DNA of 64,000 nucleotides from Nymphaea colorata (GCF_008831285.2 NC_045146.1:3810001-3874000), one strand, 5' to 3'; shown: positions 10,513 through 22,403, counted from the stretch's first letter. The notes: a model not told the origin generated them from the letters alone. Numbers and translations are program-made.

Positions 10513-13500
10513 AATTGATCCTTGAAAGTCTCTCCCAACATCTGTTCCACCCGCAAGAAGAGTGGCCAGTAAGAGAAGAGCAAGAAGCAGAGGTAATTAC
10601 AACTTGCACCTTTGCGCTGTTTAGGGATTTTCATACCATACAACTAGCTGAAATGCCTAATATGAGTTTTACAAAGATTCAAATAGAAAAATAAATTTAT
10701 AAGCAACAGCCTAAAAAAGATTATCTCCTGCAATTCATTAGCAATTTGGAAACAAGGGATACATGTCGAATATCAATTTTGGTCACATGGCAGTACTTGT
10801 TAAACCGTGTCTGGTAATAGTTCTAAAGACTCTTCCATTCAGTCATACCCACCGAAACATTGTCCAACTGATGAGATGAAAATAAAGTTAACACTATGTT
10901 GGCATTCAATGGGCAGTACATAAAACAGAGAAGAATCTCAAAGCAAAAAAGATAGACCAATACAAGAGCGATGAGAAAACAGACATGCAAGAGACCACTA
11001 ATTGTTTAAGGGACTCCATTCTTTAGCTGGTGAGATGATGCAAAGAGACAGAATGTTGGCATACAATGGCCAACTTATGTAAAGAGCCACAACAGGCATG
11101 AAACAGAGAAAATTTCAATATAGGAATGATAGCCAATTGTATAGAGTCATAAGAAAAACTGGCACACAAAAGAGAAGAATCCCAAGCCAAGCTCCTCTTA
11201 TTATGGCTCCTCCTACTATGGCCTATAATCTATACACAGCAAAATGTCACATTCATTATACATGAATATCTAAATGCAGCCATGTATATTCAAGAAGTTT
11301 GTTCCAGTTATATAAAGTATAATCTGGATGCCAAACGACAATCTGTTCTGCTTTATTAGCAAGCATGACAATGTCTCAATTTTGTTGAATCCTATGAGAG
11401 AATCCCACTCAGAAGACATCAATAAGATGCAGTAGCAGTAAGCATCAACACTCATGAGCAAGATAAACTAATTATTTTGATGACGTGCTGCTGAGGTGCT
11501 CTAATTGAGCTCATTCAGCTCTTGCTACCCTCTTTCAAGTGTGTAATTTCATCCATGGGTGCATTCTTGCCTTGGAATCTTATCTACAAATACAAATGCA
11601 TAAAAGGGATGACGGTATAGAGTCTACAGACACATCTTCCCTTCCATGCATGCCATCCCCATACTCAGTTTTCTTGCTGCTAGCTTTATTTATTAGGTGA
11701 TATGAGAAGAGAGAGCGCAGAAAAATTTTGAGGAACAGTACAAACGAAGTAAGAAAAAAGCTAAAACCAAGGCCTGCAAGCTGCGAATCCTTGAAGAGAA
11801 ACCTGAAGAAGCCCCAAAATGAGGAAAAGAACAAAAAAAAAAGAAAAAATATCAGCCTACTCAGAGAGAGAAAGCAGCCCTGGAATCATGTCAGGACAGA
11901 TTGAGTTGGTCATGAGAAAGATAATGCACGTTGTTGCAGTTGCAGTGATTAGCTAAACCAAGAAGAACATGAGAGAGAAGGAGAGATAGAGCACCGTCCT
12001 GGATGGTCGCTTCTGCGGACAAGGTGGCTGCTGCTGGAGGGGCGGTGGAAAGAAGCCGGAGCACGGCGAGAAGGAGGTTGATGGCACAGTATTTACTTGT
12101 AAAATGTCAGAGTTTACAAAACTTGTGAAAGTTGTAAATTAGAAACAATTTGCAATGTAAGAGCTGTGTAAACTAGAAAAACTGATGATGAAGTTGAAGG
12201 TCTCCTTTCCAAAATTGTTCATCTGAATGATCAAACAAATGTCGAAGAACTCATCAAAGTGTTCATAATGATCCTCATGAGACAACCCATCAAATGATGG
12301 TAACATTTGAACCAAATGGGGTTCAACCTCAAAGTTGTATGTTGTAATCTTAGGTCTTCAGATTTCAGGATTTTGTTGCAGGATTCATGAACAACATTTA
12401 AAAACTTGAAAGTTTAAAGGTGCACTATAAACTAGAGAATTTGACAAGCTTCAACAAAAGTAAGAAATCAAATCCAAAAAATTTGAAGACCTCACTAGAA
12501 ATTGAAAAAAAAAATCAAAGAAAATACATCATTCCAACATTCATATAAACAAAGTAAAATACTGGAAATGGTTTCAAAATTCATAAGGGTTTTGAATCGG
12601 TTATATTATGCTTGATTTAAGATTTGGATATAAAAAATAGGTGGAGTGTTAATAGGGATTCACACCTATGGTTTGGATCAGAGCTCTGATCCGGTCTAGG
12701 ATGTTGTATGGGGGATTTCATACAATCCAGTGTACTTGAAAGTTGAAAAGTGCATTTAAAAACTTTATAATTTAACAAGCATTTAGGAAATGTAGCAAAT
12801 CAAATAAAGGAAATTTAAATATACAACAAGAAATTGAGAAGATTCTAAGAAAATAAAAAGAATTTGAAGTCAAATTGTACAATTCTTGTAGACTTGACAA
12901 TGATTTCCAATACTTATATAGTCAAACTAATATTCTTCAAGTGACTTCAAAAATTCCTAAGGGATTTGAAAAGAATATGCAAGAAAACAGACTTGGATAT
13001 TTTCATCGCTCCTGATCCCTTGTAGCTCAAATGAATATGTCACTTTAGAAATTATACACATTTGTCAGCCTCCACCATCTGCAATCCTCCTACATTGGAA
13101 AAAAATAAAAATAGCAAAAACATGCAACCGATCTTGTAGTATGACTAAATTCTGCACAACCAAGATTCATTAATATAGCCACCAAACGTAAATAGTACTC
13201 ACGCTTACTGTAAATAGTCAATACTGATCTACTCATATCTCATATGCTTGTGTTGACTATAAGTCCCATAACAATTCAGTAAACCTGAATGAGAACACAA
13301 GTATGAGATTTTCAACCAAAATTTCAAAAATTTTCACTTTCGCAAAATAAGAACAAAGGATCTACAAAAAAAGATGATTTACAAGACCTAATCAAAAGCT
13401 TATGGAAAATAATGACTTACGAAAAATCCAGTGCATCATTTCCCACTGAATTCCCAAAAACAAGATTTATAAGTCTTTTCACAGGCCAAACTAATAATTT

Positions 13501-13737
13501 TTGAAGCTAGATTCTTCATCAAGAACTGATTTTTCAGATGGATTTATCCAAATAAGGTCAAATAAGCCATGATTTTTCAAAAGAACTGATTCTTCACCTT
13601 GGCTTCTTTTCACTCAAATGGATGATTTGTGTTTCAAAAAAATTCCTGAAAACCTAAAAGATAAGCCAATCAGGCATAAACAATCAACCATTCTAAATCG
13701 ATTAAATCTTAATCTTGTTGCATATATGTTCATCCTA

Positions 13738-13777
13738 TATAGATGCTATCGATCTAATATAGATGCTATCGATCTAA
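13738..13777. repeat. 20-bp tandem doublet
   Basis: TATAGATGCTATCGATCTAA occurs twice back to back (13738-13757, 13758-13777) and starts a third time. Probably recent slippage. Confidence 0.85.
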
Positions 13778-14080
13778 TAGATGCATGTTATAAAAAACAA
13801 TAGGCATTCCCAAATATGACAAAAGAAAACAAGAATAAAAACCACAGAACAGGGGTTAGGGTTCTGGAAGAAATTCTAGAAGAAAGGAAAAAATGAGGCG
13901 TAAGTGGAAAATGAAAGAGAACGATACCTCTCAGAGCCAGCGACATCACAGATTTGATCCTTCACTCTCTTTGTGGAATTGTACCCGATTTGGCCTTGGA
14001 GAGGTTGACCTCGTCCCTGGCGAACCAAAAGATGATTCTGATTTTCTGGTGGACCGTTGCTGGATCTCTCCAGTGGACCT

Positions 14081-14510
14081 TGATTTGCGACTCAGACCCT
14101 CACCTTCATTGTTAGAAAACCTTGATTTGCGACTCGACCTTCACCTTAATTGCAGATTCGATCGGATGGGATGACACTAGAACCTCCACCTCTATTGCAG
14201 ATTCAGCGAAATCCTGATCTCCATTGCTGTTGCGATCGCACAGCAGGAAAAGCAAGCTTAGATGAAAAAAAGATCGACAATCCTAAGAGAGAAGGGAAAA
14301 TTTTAAAAAGCCAGGGAAAACTTCATTGCTAGAGAACCTTGATTTGTGACTCGACCCTCACCTTGATTTGCGACTCGACCCTCACCTTCATTGCAGATTC
14401 GATCGGATGGCACCAGAACCTCCACCTCCATTGCACATTCAGCAAAACCCTGATCTCCATGCAGCATGATCTCCATTTCTGTTGCGATCGCTTAGCAGGA
14501 AAAGAGACCA
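14081..14510. repeat. duplicated block with repeated CTTGATTTGCGACTCGACC words
   Basis: The word CTTGATTTGCGACTC starts near 14081, 14120, 14339 and 14363. The following CAGATTCGATCGGATG, CCTCCACCTC and TTGCGATCGC words recur in the same order at 14150-14245 and 14393-14495. This is an imperfect direct duplication with period about 240 bp. The open frames across it differ between copies and are not called. Confidence 0.75.
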
Positions 14511-14933
14511 CGTTCTTGTCCTTTTCAAGATCTGAGAGAGAGAGAGAGAAAAAAAGACCGAGGGAAAAGTTAAAAAAAAGGAACCGCGTGCGGACCGCGT
14601 CAAGAACCGGTTACTCTCTGCTTTTCTAGAATTGCCAATTTTGGAACTTGGAGTAAACACGGCCACATCACACTAAGATGGGAAGACGTCAACGTGTTGT
14701 AGGGAGCTTGACAGGAATAAGATTCAACTTCTACGCCTAATTGGATTGCAAATTTATCAGCTCCTAGGTTCAAGTTTCGGTTCGAAGCACATGAAATCCA
14801 AGATTATAATCTAAATCTCTTTTGCTGTACGAGATCCAGATAAATGGGTCTAGTTGCAGCTTAACATGCAGATCCATAAATTTACCTCGCTGGTTTCAAA
14901 GCAAACTATGGTCGAACATAATTTTTGTACGGA

Positions 14934-16225
14934 TTAAATGGATAAATGCATACGTAAATTTATCTTCCCTTGACCTATAAGTTGAAACTTTAAAAGGATG
15001 AGATTTCTTAATAAACTAATAAACGCTAAGTTGAAAATTGCAAAGCAAGAGATTTCTTAATATACTAATAATAGTGAACGTGCATGTGAGTGAGCAATCA
15101 ATCAAGACAAGGGAGGGAGGGACGGAGGGAGGGAGGGAGGGAGGGAGAGAGAGAGAGAGAGAAGGGTAGGTATGGGGCATTATGTTGGGATACCTTAAGT
15201 AAGGAATATTGTGGTGTCCATTCGAGCTGTAGTCCTCGCATAATCACTTCCTAACAGTATATGGCTTTTGAGATGTAGCTGCATTGTTTAAATACACCAA
15301 GCTGAAACCATTTACCTCATATAAAATTTATGTAGTCACTCTCAAAATCAAAATGAGAAATCAAGCCTCCACCAAGTAGAGGCCTCTTGGAAATAAAAGA
15401 CAACCAAAAGACAATTCAGGATCATGTCCAATCACATGTAAATTAAAAAAAAGGGACCATCCAAGTCCTAGAGGAATAAAAAAAAATTGAAGCCTTAGAC
15501 TGATGACATAAAAATGGATGGATACAGACATGGGTGGAGCCAGAAATTAGTAAAGTGGGGAAAGAGGGAGGGGCCACAAACCATTTTTAAAGTTTAAGAA
15601 TCCAAAGAGCTGAAGGCCTCGGCTGATCCTTTTATTACAGAACTATACTACATAAAAGATTTTAACTACAACTAGAATAAAACAAAGAACAAAGATGGAA
15701 CAGATGAAATTTATATAGCTCACAAAAACAAGATTAGGTGAAGCCAAGGACATACCACTATGCAACTTTGAAAAACTTTTGAAAAATATCACCTAGTGAT
15801 TTTGAAATGAAAAACACTAAGTTTGGGTTATGCAGTTAAGATGGAATGATGAGTCAGCTTTAATCACTTGTCCCAAGTGGTCTACCTCTCCAAAGACAAT
15901 AGGAAATGATAGATACTTCAACACGCTTAGCATGGTTGGACTACGTTTGAGGGGTTTCATCTAGTTCACAAAAGGACTAGCAATTTGGTAATGAAATGGG
16001 CAAACATTTTTATGACCAAAGGGGGATTGGTTAATTCTTACTATGCCTAGGAAGCCTGTAAACATTCAAGAGACGTCAAGTTTTTACTTTGAATTTCAAA
16101 ATAGTTCAAAAATGATCAATTCAACTCATAAGCTTGAGTGCTCGTGTAATACAAATAATATAACCTTCATGTACCTTTAGTACCATACAAGCATTAGGTT
16201 TTATTTCGCATCAATGTTGTCGAAT
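14934..16225. other. left part of unit A, non-coding
   Basis: Contains the (GGGA)n tract and, at 15533-15585, a GTGGAGCCAGAAATT...GGGGCC stretch of a type common at plant transposon ends. No gene seen. Equivalent segments: 25530-26680 in B and 36073-37220 in C. Confidence 0.5.
15111..15163 (+). repeat. (GGGA)n/(GA)n tract, G-quadruplex motif, unit A
   Basis: At least five G3 runs separated by single A residues (GGGAGGGAGGGAGGG), then a (GA)n run. This fits the standard intramolecular G-quadruplex pattern on the plus strand. Copies at 25703-25742 and 36245-36284. Confidence 0.85.
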
Positions 16226-16505
16226 CTCTAGAAGGAATGTCTTTCAATTTTCAGAATATGAACAGAAAGGAATCATCCTCGACATCCTAGATAATTAAAA
16301 AAAGGAGCAGATATTGACCTCAAAAATCATACATCCATGAAAGATTGTCGCATTCAATTCTTGCGACTCTAGAAGGAATGTCTTTCAATTTCCAGAATAT
16401 GAACAGAAAAGAATCATCCTCGACATCCTAGATAATTAAAAAAAGGAGCAGATATTGACCTCAAAAATCATACATCCATGAAAGATTGTCGCATTCAATT
16501 CTTGT
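16226..16505. repeat. 151-bp tandem duplication found only in unit A
   Basis: The segment from CTCTAGAAGGAATGTC (16226) to the run before 16377 is repeated from 16377 to about 16505 with two or three substitutions. Units B (near 26680) and C (near 37220) have it once. Confidence 0.85.
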
Positions 16506-17619
16506 GAGTTGAGCCTTCATGTCTTTCATCTCTTGGCAGACACCTTTTGTTTTTTTCTTGTTTTTTCTATATTTTTTTCTTTTGCACCTTTGAGGGAATA
16601 CCTCACCACCCCAAAGGCTACTACGAAGCTCCACTGCTTTGGTGGTTATGTGTAGCTTTGTCACGTGTCAAACCCGCTTTACCTTACGGGTTTTCTACGA
16701 GCCAAAAGTTCACAAGTCATTATCTTCGCAAAATAGACATAAATCGCCTTTATGCCTACCCTGTGATCTCGATTACTGACTCAGAGGAATGACTACACAA
16801 GCCCCGAGCCCATCTCTCAACTCTCATTTTACTGCATGTCAAGATCTTATAGAGCATTTTGGCTTTTCGCTCAAGATGTTTTCCTGCTAAATCCTTGCAT
16901 ATGCTTGATCACCAGAGTCAATAGCATTTTCTAGTCTTGACTTTCTCAACTTCATAGGATTTTTCTTCACTGCTCATATCCAGGATTTTTTCAATTTTCC
17001 TCTTCCATTGAAGGATGACAAGAACTTGAAATTTTCGCCTTCCATTTGGAAAGGTACCAAGAATAAAGCAAGGCACATCATTGTGTGAGAAAACACTTTA
17101 AAAATATTTTTAAGGAAAATTGAAAAGTTTCTCTTTTACAAAAGTTCTTGATATCAAATGGTATATCACCAGGGGAAATGAACTATACTCCTTAAAGAGA
17201 TGGGTGAATGTTAAAGAAACGAACTTCACCAAATCTTCCATAAAAATAGTGTCTTCTATACAAAAGGTTGATTTAAGTGTGGCTCAGCCTAATTGAAAGG
17301 TGTTCACCTAGGGCTTGGGTGGGTGCCTAAGTGCTCTTTTGACTACTAAGCAAGTTGCAATATTTTGAAAATCCAGACATCAAAATGAATTTCACTACTG
17401 CATAGTGTCAACCAATATGTAAAAATATAGCACAATAGACACTGTTCTTTGTTCTAATGTAGGCCCAAGGGAAATTGAAATTGCTGGCATAGGGAAAAAA
17501 TATATATGCACCATGCTTGTTTGGGTACAAATGGCTTTGACAGCTGCCAAATGTTATCAATTCATTAAAAAAAGGAATGTAAACTTTGAATGAAAGTCTG
17601 AACAAAACAAACAAAATTT
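16506..17619. other. unit A segment without a supported gene
   Basis: An open stretch at 16547-16792 also exists in B (26799-27110) and C (37332-37652), but the frame is not kept in diverged copy D (an extra A near 7364), so it is not called. The rest is AT-rich and non-coding. Confidence 0.5.
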
Positions 17620-17921
17620 GATTACAATGACTTTTACATGCTCTAGCTCTTTTTGGTGAATAGCCTTTTCTATCATCACCAAGTTGGATATAAAACCCAT
17701 ATGGTCCATTTTTCAACAAAATATGCAAAGAGAAAACAATATGCATGACAAACAATAGACATAAAAAAAAATGAATTTCCCATGGATTTCATTTGTCAGA
17801 ATCCGAGGCACCAACATGAAATACCAACCTTTTCATTAGAGGTTGGGTGCAAACCTATTGACTTTGGTTGGAAGCACCAGTCTGGTTTATCAACCACAAC
17901 ATCATCTTCATCACCAATAAC
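17620..17921 (-). pseudogene. type IA DNA topoisomerase I fragment, unit A
   Basis: Exon 1 (17829-17921) reads an acidic DEDD stretch, then FQPKSIGLHPTSNEK, and ends at a GT donor. Exon 2 (about 17620-17722) reads ILLKNGPYGFYIQLGDDRKG followed by YSPKRA, the signature of the TopA C-terminal repeat. Upstream of exon 1 the frame stays open to about 18059, so the exon may be longer. The family acts on DNA topology in bacteria, plastids and mitochondria, but neither the Toprim nor the tyrosine domain is present. The acceptor before exon 2 reads TTTGCAT in this copy instead of TTTGCAG, so splicing would fail even if transcribed. Orientation is opposite to the copia remnant downstream. Confidence 0.75.
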
Positions 17922-19212
17922 CTGTTTTGGCAATGTACCTACGAAGGACATCGCATATTGATTAGCTTGACTAGATTGCTGAACAGTGTTCAGTAGGACA
18001 TATAGCATTATACTTTTACAGTTTTCACTAGCAGCTCTGACAAGGCCAAACAGATGCACATGAATGTAACATGTATGTGTGTGGGGGAGAGGGAGAGTTG
18101 TACTACATCAAACTATAGCTCATGAAGAAAAATAGGGATTCAAAGACTACTTGCAGGCAACAACTGCTGGTCTAGGATAAAATGGACAAAAAATAAAATC
18201 TTGGTTGTTACATTTGACCAATATGAAATAAAGAATAACTAGTTTTACATGTAAAATCTGCAAGATAAAAAGCAGAAGTATTTTTTCTAAAAACGTCACG
18301 AGCATTTTGGATGTTGATCGCAACCAACGAAGTTCCAAAACCATGTCTACTGACTTTAAAGATCAAGCTCCCAACTAGACAACTGTAACAAAGGTCATAG
18401 ATTTAATTTTACAGAATATGACATTTCTTTGCAAATACAATAATACTTGATTCCTTTTTCAAAAGCAGAAAAAGCAAACAGACAAGAAGAACACAGAACC
18501 ATATACAAGCTAACGGCCTCAGGATTGGCCTCTATCGAGCTCATATCAATATGACAAATCCCAAACAAACATGTAACAAGATAAATAATTGAACATTAAA
18601 TTTTCCTTTATTTTTCCAAAAGTTGGAAATATGATTTTGCATTTTCTGCACACAGTCCTGTGTCTGTGTGACAAGCAAAACACAGGCACACTAGTGCCAT
18701 TTTATATGAGAGCATTTTTCATTATAAACAAACTTTTGTGCATATTCTATCAGTTCTTGAGTACCTTGCTCTTTTCTAATTCTCTGTCCTTTCATGTTTA
18801 ACTTGGTCACACACAAAATTCCTTAGCGCTCTGGTCGGAAACTTCTCAAGCAAATTTTGCAAATAGCTTAATAATATTTACCATATCAGCACATTACAAA
18901 TATGAAAGTGTTTTCATGCCTTGTACATGCATTGGCCTCCTTGAACACCCCAAAAGAAAAAGCGAGATTGAATGCATTAGCCATCCAGCAAACTCACAAC
19001 TCAATAGGTTAATATGTTAGTATCAAATCTCCCTCTGCTCGCCTTTGGTCATTCATGAAACCTTGGTAGAAATTAGGTGCAGGAAATTATATCTGAAGCC
19101 AGATAACTGTGCAGTAGGGTACTAGTTGAACCAAAAAGAAGAAGAAGAAGAAGTGTACACCAGCATAAGTACCTAGGACAAGTTCTGTGTTTAATAAGTA
19201 GAGAAGAGAATT
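17922..19212. other. unit A, between topoisomerase fragment and copia remnant
   Basis: AT-rich, no gene supported. It contains a ~290-bp stretch (18300-18590) absent from D. Equivalent regions are 28578-29850 and 38764-40045. Confidence 0.5.
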
Positions 19213-19770
19213 TTATTTCACCATGCACAGGGATAAATGTCATTAGTTCTAAATGGGTCTTCAAATTAAAACGAAATAACGATGGCTCCATTGCTAGGTA
19301 CAAAGTGAGATTGGTGTCTCATGGCTTCCTCCAAGAGGCATGAGGTATAAAATATATAGAGTCTATAGGCGGTTTTGGTATGTAGTTGTGCAGCTGATGT
19401 GGTCTTCCTGGGCACCGAAGAAACTGAAGATGATTGATCGCTCCAGCACTAAGGCTGAGTATAAGTCTAAGTCTCTCACTTCCACTGCTATTGAACCTCT
19501 TTGGTTAAAGGCCTTGCTAAAATAATTTAACATTAATATAACTTGTCTACCAACTCTTTGGCGTGACAATATTGATGCTTGTACTAAGCACGTCGAAGTT
19601 TATTTTCATTTTGTATGAGATCATGTAAAACTAAGGCAATATTCAAATCAAGTTTATATGGTATGCAAAGCAGCTGGCAGAGGGTTTGATCAAATCTCTT
19701 GGTATGGCTGCATTCAAGGAGTTTAAAACCAAGCTTAACATGATGGATCCACATTGAGCTTGTAGGAGCA
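19213..19770 (+). pseudogene. copia pol 3' remnant (RT start fused to RNase H), unit A
   Basis: The piece opens with an RT N-terminal block (SSKWVFKLKRNNDGSIARYK, then a VSHGFLQ-like stretch) near 19240-19345. It jumps directly to the RNase H block (SSWAPKKLKMIDRSSTKAEY) at 19400-19525, then an out-of-frame DNID...TKHVEVYFHFV part to about 19620. Most of RT, including YVDD, is deleted. It ends in a PPT-like TTGAGCTTGTAGGAGCA before the LTR. D lacks this insertion at the equivalent point (10512). Confidence 0.85.
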
Positions 19771-20429
19771 TGTTAAGGGAAGTGCTGAAGAAGGTAACTC
19801 TCCTACAATGATGGTAAAGGATGGCAAGGTGGTTCTGAAGGACGATGAACCATTCTCAGCAAGAGAATCTCATCTCTATGATAAGAAAATAAGATCAGAA
19901 GAAGATCGAACAACAGAATGGAGATGATGTTAATCCCTAGAATCTTGGATCACCTTATATCTTGTTGTCGTCATTGTATCTATCCTTATTGATTATGAGT
20001 TGTTATATATGATGTGTAATATTGAAATTCAATTTTCAGAAAACTTCTCAATACAATTCGATCAAATTTTACAAAACTTTCTATGCTATTTTCCTAAAAA
20101 GATATAATTGTCAAATCTGTTGAAGAAGACAAGTGCGGCATGCATGAAAATGAAGATGAATCTGAGTTATGCATCACCAAAAGAAATTATTCATTTAAAA
20201 TTAAAGAAGACACACCATCTTATTTTGAATCAAGTAAATGTAATTCATTTGCAAAAGTGTAATAATTTGCTATTCAAAGGAATCTCTCATCTCATCTTTG
20301 GCAAGAGAATAAGAGAGAAACTCGATGGAGGATGTAGGTGTTTTTTTATCATTATGTTTTGTTACATTAATTGTGTTTTATTTTTTTCTTTCCCCTCTTT
20401 TTGCTCAAAATTTTCTTGAAACTCTGACA
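19771..20429 (+). repeat. copia LTR flanked by internal sequence on both sides, unit A
   Basis: 659 bp, TGTTAAGGGAAG...TCTGACA. Its left neighbour is an RNase H end plus PPT-like sequence (what precedes a 3' LTR), and its right neighbour is a PBS (what follows a 5' LTR). No second LTR copy lies in the unit. Confidence 0.82.
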
Positions 20430-20443
20430 TGGTATCAGAGCTT
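20430..20443 (+). promoter_or_regulatory. primer binding site after the shared LTR, unit A
   Basis: TGGTATCAGAGCTT directly abuts the LTR end. Copies at 31068 and 41267. Confidence 0.82.
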
Positions 20444-22403
20444 TTCCTCTCAAGGAACCCACACTGATCTTAGGCAGTGCATCTTCTTCTATTTTTTTTT
20501 TCATTCGGACTGATTTTTCATTCTTAATTTTAAGTCGTTATGTTATGATCTGCATAAAGCAATCTATATAGCAACAACTACTAGTTCAGTAACATCAACC
20601 TCAATAAGTAGCATAAACATCTGCAATTCTGACATAAGTGCAGGTTATTTTCCATTGTTATCTACCCTTGCTAGCTGTAGTAATTTCTAATTGTGTCGCT
20701 TATATAAGAAAAACTATCTTCTATAAGAAAGTAAGTTTATTCAACTTTGGTTTCTTACAACCTATGCAGTTTTGTTTATGGTTAAAAGAATGCATGCCGA
20801 ACTTTTTAGAAGAAAATGGTTCACTTGTTAATAATCCAGATTTTGTTATCTGAGTCAGACTTGATCAACTACTTCATAGTTGGCTTGTTCCTCTTTGGTT
20901 GAACCCTTTCACTCATGTTTACACCTCAAACTTTTTGAATGGCAATTTTGAAGAAAATTTTCGGACTAGAGTTGATGTCTGCCTAATCCAATTCTAGATC
21001 CAAGTCCAGGAACCACTTGCAAAAACTCAACAAACTGCGGCAATTAAGATTTTTGTCAAATTTAGGCCCAAGTTTAAGTTTGAGATCGATGCAAATCGAG
21101 ATCTAAAACTTAAATTTTCAATCAAGATTAAAATGATCATTAGTGAAAATTAAAGTCTCATTCCAATGCGAAGAGGGACAAATAAGTTAGTGTGACTCTC
21201 TCACTTTCTATCTCTCTCTAGAAAAATTAAGAATGAATCGCCTAGAGTGACGATCTCCTCGTTTTCCTAAAAAAACTACTTAGGAAAACAATTCACAATA
21301 ATCCTAATCCAGATTATGAGTTAATCCATTCCCAATTTAAGCGAGTTGAAAGACTCTTTCAACATCGATGTGCCATGACAAAGCGCTCGAGACTAGATCA
21401 GCCATGATCCAGACCAATCAAATAAAGGGTGGCTCAAGCACACTCCATAAAAAAATTTTCTAAACAAACTAATTGGTTTTTCAAAATAGTGAAAAGGCGA
21501 GGAGGCATTCAAATAATAAATCTTTCTTCATCCTCATCTAGAATTTCTGAAAATACAAGAAGAAAAGTCCAAAAAGGCTTACCCCTTTTACTAGTTTCAA
21601 ATTTCATGAAAAGTGAACAAGTGTTTTGAAAAACGAAAAGATGGGGCAGCCCATTTGGACGTCCCCCTAGCTGGTTCAAAGAATGGAACCAAAGAATTCT
21701 GGTTCAATTGAAAGGGGAGCCAGCCATTAAAGATGTTCCTCTTTTCTTTTCTTTCTCATTTGAATCATAACTATCTGGTGAAAGACCAAATCTCCATGGC
21801 TGACATGAAGAAGCCAAAGTAAGAGAGCTCATTGGCAAGGGAGAAGGTGCCCCTTGCATGCGTATGCAGTCCTTGCTTCCTCTCTATGCGAAAATCATTG
21901 GAGATTGTTCCTGTTCATGATCTAAACCACCTCTTGCAAGCAGCTAAGAGCCCTTGGAAAATTTTTAGTAGCCTTGACGTCTCTCTCCAGAGGTCTCACG
22001 CCATCCTCTTAAGTCCTCCCCAAATTCTCTCACTCTAGACAAGAGACTTTGGGCACCCCAGCTGCAACAGCTATCAAGAAGAAGACGTAAAATCCTTGGA
22101 CGTCAAGTTTGCTAGACACCAACTTGAATTCAGCCAAGCTTCTCTAGGCAGCTCTTACTCCAGCCAACCTCTGCCTCCAAGCTGCTTTTGAGGTAGGTGT
22201 TCTCAACTCGGCTCAAAATCCAAGTCGTCTAGGCACCCCCTGCTCTAGCCGACTTCTCCATTCAAGGCGTCACAGCCCAGGCAGGTGCAGCCTAAGCATT
22301 CTACTCAGGGCGACTCAGCCTAACTCACTCCCCGCATCCTAGGCGTTTCAGTCTAGCCAATCACTTGCTCAAAGAGTTTGAACTTCAAACGACACAGTAG
22401 CTT
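20444..22403. other. unit A, region right of the PBS, no supported gene
   Basis: The first few hundred bases should be leader or gag sequence of the second copia element, but no gag motif is recognised. From about 21000 to 22400 the sequence is unassigned. The open frame at 21832-22038 is present in all copies but has no recognisable domain. Equivalents: 31082-33043 (B) and 41281-43241 (C). In B a short stretch near 32797-32830 differs from A and C. Confidence 0.45.

Larger units (their letters stand above)
10513..14933. other. non-coding spacer between segment D and unit A
   Basis: No gene is supported. Contents seen: a degenerate tandem pair near 10855-11190, a GC-richer island at 11985-12080 with a 42-codon open frame from 12003 of unknown meaning, an 18-bp perfect palindrome at 12675-12692, a 20-bp doublet at 13738-13777, and a duplicated block at 14081-14510. 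Confidence 0.5.

Noticed and set aside
12003-12131. GC-rich 42-codon frame as a first exon
   Set aside because: No recognisable domain, no clear donor, no supporting downstream exon.
16547-16792. Open frame (EGIPHHPKGYYEAP...) repeated in all three units
   Set aside because: Conservation is explained by recent duplication. In diverged copy D the frame shifts (extra A near 7364), so there is no sign of selection on a protein.
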